Source of the DNA: Centropus unirufus
Taxonomy: Eukaryota > Chordata > Aves > Cuculiformes > Centropidae
DNA: 64,000 nucleotides
Reading direction: 5' to 3'
NCBI GenBank assembly: GCA_013397695.1
Contig: VYZI01000118.1
Location: 1,935,756-1,999,755, forward strand
Under the pieces are notes generated by a model. That model was not told the origin of the DNA and did not search any database. It saw nothing but the letters and a program-made list of their open reading frames with translations. Positions 58,861-64,000 of the stretch are shown here, piece after piece. How positions within the stretch are numbered: the stretch's first letter is position 1; each line of letters starts with the position of its first letter. The position numbers and the translations under genes were made by a program.

Positions 58861-61800
58861 ATGCCATGTACAGACATGGAAGATAGGAACTGAGGTGTGT
58901 TACCTGAATGAGATGAACTGTGCTAAGCCATTTGCTTTGCTTTATGGAATGTTGCCTCTCCTGACGGCTCTGCCTTGCTCTGCTGCTGTGGCGTGGTGGG
59001 TTGCACTGAAAGCAGCCCGTCATACAGGAGGGAGGGGGCAATGCAAGGGATCTCTTCCAGAACGTCGAAATGAGACTGCTTGCTCTTAACAGAAATAGGA
59101 ATTCACCTAAGAGCTTCACTGGGACTCAAAAAGCATCTCCCTCCTCAAGCCCGTTCTGCTGGGTGCATGTGAAAGCCATAAGGGAGCTGTATGTGTTAAG
59201 GCGATCTGTTTTGATGGCAGATGTCCTTCTTGAACTATTTCAGGTATATCTTTGCTGCTCGGTTCACATTTCTTTTGCTTCCTTGGAGATCCTGACAGGG
59301 AATGCACTTTTCTCCCTGGTGATTCTTTCTGGAGCGTTTGCAGTTTCTGACAGTGGCTCTGATCAGTGCTCCTTGGTCCCACTCTTTCCCACAGAGCTCT
59401 GTGCCTTTTCTCTGCCCCTTTCCTCTGTTTCCTCCTTTCCCTCTTAGATCTCTGCAGTCCGACGACCTGTCCTGTCCTCACTGGAAGTCGCCCCTGTCTT
59501 TGTGCTGTCTCTGTGCAGTTGGAACTGTAAAGCTGTGCAGCACTTCCAGTGAGGTTAGAAAGGATTTGTTGTCTGAGAAGAAATGCAAACCTCTGCCTGT
59601 GGCTTTTATTCTCTATTTATTCTTCTACAGAAAACAACTAAGCAAGGCTTTCTGCTGTCTGTCCATGTCCCTGTAAACTTTCTCATATTTTGAGTATATC
59701 CAGCCACCTTTCATGCTTCCCCAGCGCACATTCTATATATTTCCATTGTGCTTCTGATCTGGGCTCTTACTCTTGGTATTGGTTTTGAGCCATGAGCTGC
59801 CATGTTTCTTGGTGTAATTCCTGCAGGGACACTTGGAGCAGAGCTGCTGCCTGCCTGGGGTGACTTTGAGTGCCCAGGCTGAGGGCGAGATCTTCATGGG
59901 AAGAAAGTAGCTCTGGTTGGTCGGGCTTCTGTGTGAATCCTGTTCTAAGTGGTCCCCGTTGTATTTGATTAGTGTAAATATTAAGGTTCATATGCTCAGA
60001 AAAGCCAAGCACCCCTCTCATTTTCCTGAGGGCTGTTTTATCAGGTGATGGTGCAGGGGTCCACACACGTGCTCCCATGTGTGGGCGGGGTGTTCCAGAC
60101 AGCGGGTGTTACACGCAGGTTTGGTGAAACTTGCGGTGTGGCTGTTGTTTAAACAAACCTGCCAGAACACAAACGGCTTTGCTTGTGAGGTCTGAGTTCC
60201 GCACGGGCCCAGACCAGCGGGAGCTCCTGCAGGAGCCTGTGTGGAGCCCAGACTGCTGAGCATCAGTGCTGGAGAACGTGAAACTAAACAGAGAGCTAAG
60301 GAAAGGGCTGCTGCACCTGACCTCATGGCATCTTCCCGGGATCCCTTCACAGTGTGTCAGACAGAGGTTTGTTTCCATTTTGAACTGGAGATGGGATGCG
60401 GTGATGCCTTAAGCGATGGGGGGGTTCAGCCGCTGTTGGCCGTGGTGAGGAGGGGCACCTGGGGCAGAGGGCTCTGCAGACACAGTGGTCTGTGCGCTTC
60501 CCGGGACAGCACAGGCAGCCGAGTGGGTATGGAGGAGGGAAATGCAGAGCTGTTGGGCAAGGCCTTTGCCACCTCCCTTGGCTCTCTGGGGAAATCACTG
60601 CAGTTCCAGCCCTTTACTGTTGCTTCAAACCCCACCTTTAGTTTAAGGTCCTTTGAAACAAATCTTGCCGTGAGATCAGATTTGGCTAATTCCAGTCATA
60701 TTCTACGGAGGGAAAAAAATCTGTCTGCTTGATAGTATTTCTGTGTTCTTTGTGTTTCACCACTGGCTGCTTACCAGTTACTGTGTTCAGTTCCAATTCA
60801 TCGCTACCCTGTTCAGCTGGGGCTGAATTCTGCCTCCACTCTTATCCTGCCCTGCTGTGTTTCTGCTTCTGTTGGTTATGACATGCCTTAGTGGAAAACC
60901 GTGACACTGCAAAGAGCAGAAGTCCCTTCACCATATCAATGTGGCTGTTCCTGAGCTTGTGTGTGAGCAAGTTGTGTTTTTACAAGCTGAAGAGAAAATA
61001 ATTTGTAATTCATCCTGCACCAAGTATCTCCCCTGTGTTTGGTCGGTCCTTTGGGGTTTTTTCAACCTTTATGTGTTCTGGAAAGTAAACCTGACCAGAT
61101 GAGAGCCCTGCTCCACTATGTTAAGAGTTTGCCTTGGAACGTGCAAGGTGTTCTGCAGTGAAACATGAGGGGACAGCCAGCCCCTATGGGAAACTTGGAT
61201 TCAGAGCCACTTGTGCGGGTGGGGGTTGGCGTGTCTGCCAGCGGGCGGTCTTGACAAACACCGTGGGGGTAGTGGACCCACAGGAGTGTTTTCTTTTGCC
61301 ATTGTAAACATTCTACTAATAATTAACCTCCTAATTTGATTGTTCTTTTCAGTGAGTTTCTCTGGGTTGTTACAGTTCTGTGAAAAAAAACTCTTTAGTT
61401 GTCTCTTCCTTTTACACTGACATCAAACATTCACCCTTATGTAGTTCAGTTGGTTTGCCGTGGCATCTGGCTGGTTTGATCCTTTCCCAAGCGTGCCGGT
61501 ATTTGTCGAGGCCAGGCACACAGGGCTTCGTGTTCTGCCTTCCCAAGCTGTTCGGGGGAGAAACCAGAGAATTGTGGATCATAATAAAAGGGGAAAGTTG
61601 TGTGCTGAGGAAGCATTGGCACTTCTTTCCAAACTAATCTTTATCTGACCATGAAAAAGGAAGAGAGAAGACTGTGCTCTTGTGAATCCGCGAGGAAGGC
61701 AAGGAGCTAGGCACGCTGGGTTGTGTTTAGAGGCAGCACAAGTGCGGTTCTTGGCTGTTTACTAATGGGCTGTAGAGGCATTAGAGATTATTGGAAACTC

Positions 61801-62714
61801 AAAGGTCGGAGCTTTTGCTGCATCAAGGTCTGTGTGAGCTGGAGAGCTACAGGAGAGCACTTGTTTGTCTGAGACCGGTGATAGGGAAGAGCTGCCTGTA
61901 GAGGCTGTCTGGCAGGTACAGGAGAGTCAGCCTTTTGGCCCGACCCTGCCCTGTGCCCTCCCTCGGGGCTGGTGACTCCTCTGGGATGCTCTTGCTGGCA
62001 GACTGCTCTGTCTGCGTCTGTGTGCACACAGAGGTTTCCTGAGATGCCATGAGCTTCACAAAGTGCTCTTACCTGTGTGATCGCTGGCCAGGTGGAGGGG
62101 TGGAGGAAGGGCGTAGCTTCATCCCTTGGCGTTTTGTTGTTGTTTCACAGCATACCTGATGGTACTGGCTCTTTTAAAGGCTTTGCCAAGGGACTGCACA
62201 GACTTTGTCATGCCACTGAGGCTTTACTGAGCTGATTTAGCTGTGGCCAAGACTGAAGAAGGTAGTGTCTCAGTGTTTGCTTTGTTGGCTGTTTCAAAAG
62301 CAGCGCTATTAATGAGCAGATGTGAGGAACCCCATTAGGACTGTGCTGGCGTGTCCAGTTCTCTCAGCTTGTGCTGCATTCCCTTCTGTGAACATTTTTC
62401 TTTGTGGTTTACCTCTGAACCCACGTTCCTGGCTTGTTGGTTGGGGTTTTTTCCCTCGCTCTTGTCATTTCTCTCTTGCACAACGGAGCCTGCTGCAGTG
62501 CAACCCTGCGGCATCGTCTGCTCAGTGCCAGCAAAGCTGTTCTCATGGCCTCGCTCAGTCCTCGTGCCACGGCCCGTGTCCAGGAATCATTGCCTGCCTA
62601 AGGAGGGTGAAGGTGCTGCTCAGCAAACGTTTATGGACACCAATGGAGACGTCAGGGAAGAGAGAGAGAAGCACTATTTAAAGTCTGGTTTCTTTTTCAT
62701 TTGTTTTAAACCAG
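58861..62714. other. Intronic sequence, no supported gene
   Basis: There are no recognised repeats or domains. Open frames at 59.07-59.68, 60.24-60.73 and 62.32-62.76 kb are moderately long but lack homology and overlap frames on other strands. Two good acceptors (TTGTTGTTTCACAG|C at 62153 and TTCTTTTCAG|T at 61351) have no matching strong donor nearby. Confidence 0.45.
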
Positions 62715-62774
62715 AACATTGTTCCTGTCGGAAGAGGCTGATGAGTGCTTTACTTCCATAGACCGTGGTGAGAG
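62715..62774 (+). CDS. Candidate 60-base exon, unidentified
   Basis: The acceptor TTTCATTTGTTTTAAACCAG|A is moderate and the donor GAGAG|GTAAGT is a consensus match. Only one of three frames is open over the 60 bases: TLFLSEEADECFTSIDRGE, an acidic and protein-like sequence. The length is a multiple of three. If joined to the acceptor at 63456 the frame continues for about ten codons and then stops. I do not recognise the peptide, so this is a candidate only. Confidence 0.27.
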
Positions 62775-63455
62775 GTAAGTGCTGAATTCTTCTCGTTCTT
62801 ATGTGCTGACACCTCCAGATTGGGTAAGGGAAAGAGATCACTAAAGTCCTTCTGAGTGGTCTCATGTCAAAGCCAGGAGTCCAGGAAGAGGAGGTGGAGG
62901 CTCGGCTCGTGAGCTGCAGTGTGAAGTTGCCCTCCTCCTCCTTTCTCCCCCGGGAATGATTTGCAGAAGAAACAATTCCATGTGTTTTGTCTTCAGTTGC
63001 ACAGTTGTCAGCATGAAGTGGCAGAAGAGTTAATTTGGGTCAGAAAGGAATTTCTGATGTAGTCCGTGAGCGAAATAGGTCTGGGCAGTTGCTTATAGCT
63101 AAATATTACTTTATTTAAATGGAGTTACTACTTCCATACCTTGTGGGCAAAATTCGGGGCAGTGTTGTTCAGTATCCATTAACTGTGCCTTTGAAAAGGA
63201 CTGGGAAGGATGTGGGCTATAAAGTGAAAAGCTTTTAAAGTCTCCGATTTTACATTTCACAGATTCTCTGACCCGTGCATAACAGCTGTAAGGTCCCTCT
63301 GGGAATGACTGTATTTACGTTGCTCCCAGCGTACTGGAACTGCATTCATGACTTGTACCCACAGGAAATATCATAAATATAATTAAAAATAGAAGTACTG
63401 CATTGGTCTTAATTCCGTGCTGATGGCAAGGAGTCCTACTTTTTTTCCCCTCAGT
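62775..63455. other. Putative intron between the last two exon-like segments
   Basis: It begins GTAAGT and ends TTTTTTCCCCTCAG, a textbook intron shape of 681 bases. No repeat is inside. AT-rich parts at 63090-63130 and 63360-63400 carry TAATTAAAAATAG-type sequence. Confidence 0.25.
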
Positions 63456-63960
63456 TCTATCTGGGTGAACAATGAGGGAAGATAATTCTTGTGGATTTTA
63501 TTTAGGACGCACCTTTGAATTCTGCACTAATGTAGCAGAGAAGCACTGGTCCTGTCGAGGTGCCCAATGCAAAACCTGCAGAGATTCAGGCTCCTCTGAC
63601 ATTTGTGGGTTTCAGGTGCTGCAAAACTTGCAAAAAGGCCAATCTTGTCTTAAGAGTGGGAAGTCCTACAGTCTGCAATGGGAGGATAATGTGATCGAGC
63701 CTTGTCTCCATTGAAAGATTCCTGGATTCTTTGCTTGGAGAGAACAGAGAGAGGTTGGGTCTGTATGTGTGCTGGGCAGGCGTGGTTGAAACCCATTTTC
63801 ATGCCTGAAAGCTGCTTTCAGTTGCACAGACATCTCTGTTCCCTTTCTGTGAGCAGGGTGTTGTGACTTGGGCTGTGCAGAAAGTCCGGTGGCATCATAG
63901 GAAGAATGGAGTGGCACATTCCTTACTAAAGCAGACTTAATAAAAGGATATCGTGTACTT
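63456..63960 (+). other. Candidate terminal exon with poly(A) signal
   Basis: It starts after one of the best acceptors in the window (CTACTTTTTTTCCCCTCAG|T). No strong donor follows, and an AATAAA lies at 63939-63944. It contains an 80-codon frame at 63472-63714 that is Cys-rich (for example SCRGAQCKTC). No known Cys-rich family spacing is evident and there is no signal peptide. The frame that would continue from 62715-62774 stops instead near 63487. It could be the end of a noncoding or short-protein transcript. The true cleavage site cannot be placed. Confidence 0.22.
63939..63944 (+). terminator. Candidate poly(A) signal AATAAA
   Basis: A canonical hexamer lies about 480 bases after the strong acceptor at 63455. 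GT-rich sequence (GTTCTGTGGGTGG) lies about 25-45 bases downstream, a suitable distance for a cleavage element. A chance hexamer is possible. Confidence 0.25.
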
Positions 63961-64000
63961 CAATGCTAAGTTCTGTGGGTGGAACTCAGGGAGTGGTCGT

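Larger units (their letters stand above)
49..64000 (+). other. Putative very long first intron
   Basis: From the donor at 49 onward I find no segment with recognisable protein homology. Open frames are short, start and stop at random, and overlap on both strands. The + strand is richer in T than A and in G than C over most of the window (one sampled line, 26161-26220, has T 25, G 20, A 9, C 6). That is the bias typical of transcribed vertebrate introns read left to right. No acceptor can be assigned as the true end of the intron, so it may extend past the right edge. Alternatively the gene is short and part of this is intergenic. Confidence 0.45.

Noticed and set aside
60241..60732. 163-codon open frame
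   Set aside because: It is moderately GC-rich with overlapping minus-strand frames, and has no domain or splice structure.

Overview
The window looks like the 5' end and a very long intron of a vertebrate gene, most likely from a bird. The avian call rests on the repeats. Every interspersed element I recognise is a CR1 LINE, including one with the CR1 3' end (octamer copies ATTCTGTG, ATTCTATA). Repeat density is low, and there is no Alu, B1 or L1-like sequence. I cannot name the species or the gene.

Layout: positions 1-300 are a dense CpG island with about 33 CpGs. It ends an open, GC-rich stretch at a GTGAGC splice donor (position 49), which reads as the 3' end of a first exon. A reverse-oriented CR1 3' end follows immediately (313-465). 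The remaining ~63 kb contains no protein-coding sequence that I can assign to a family. The open frames are short, overlap on both strands and show no recognisable domains. The + strand is visibly T- and G-rich, as expected of a long intron transcribed left to right. Landmarks inside it are a three-copy minisatellite (2609-2745), a CR1 3' end with an internal gap (15513-15670), and two decayed CR1 fragments that may be parts of one element (18335-18580 and 20518-20742). There are also secondary CpG-rich blocks (about 51190-51690 and 58610-58860), CTCF-like motifs (42.5, 50.6 and 58.2 kb) and several AT-rich, motif-dense stretches that could be conserved enhancers.

I list a small set of exon-like segments with good splice signals on the + strand: 9546-9651, 10463-10564, 18931-18985, 21081-21153, 22011-22040, 22185-22262, 30278-30326, 45997-46042, 46926-46985, 50456-50506, 62715-62774 and a possible terminal exon from 63456. 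None matches a protein I know. Long introns contain many such decoys, so each is low confidence. The most credible are the adjacent pair near 22.0-22.3 kb and the 62.7/63.5 kb pair, where the last piece has a poly(A) signal.

How the parts could work together: the CpG island would be the main promoter, the CpG-rich block at 51 kb a possible alternative promoter, and the CTCF-like and AT-rich stretches intronic regulatory DNA. This is inference from sequence pattern only. I found no RNA gene, CRISPR array, prokaryotic operon or viral gene.
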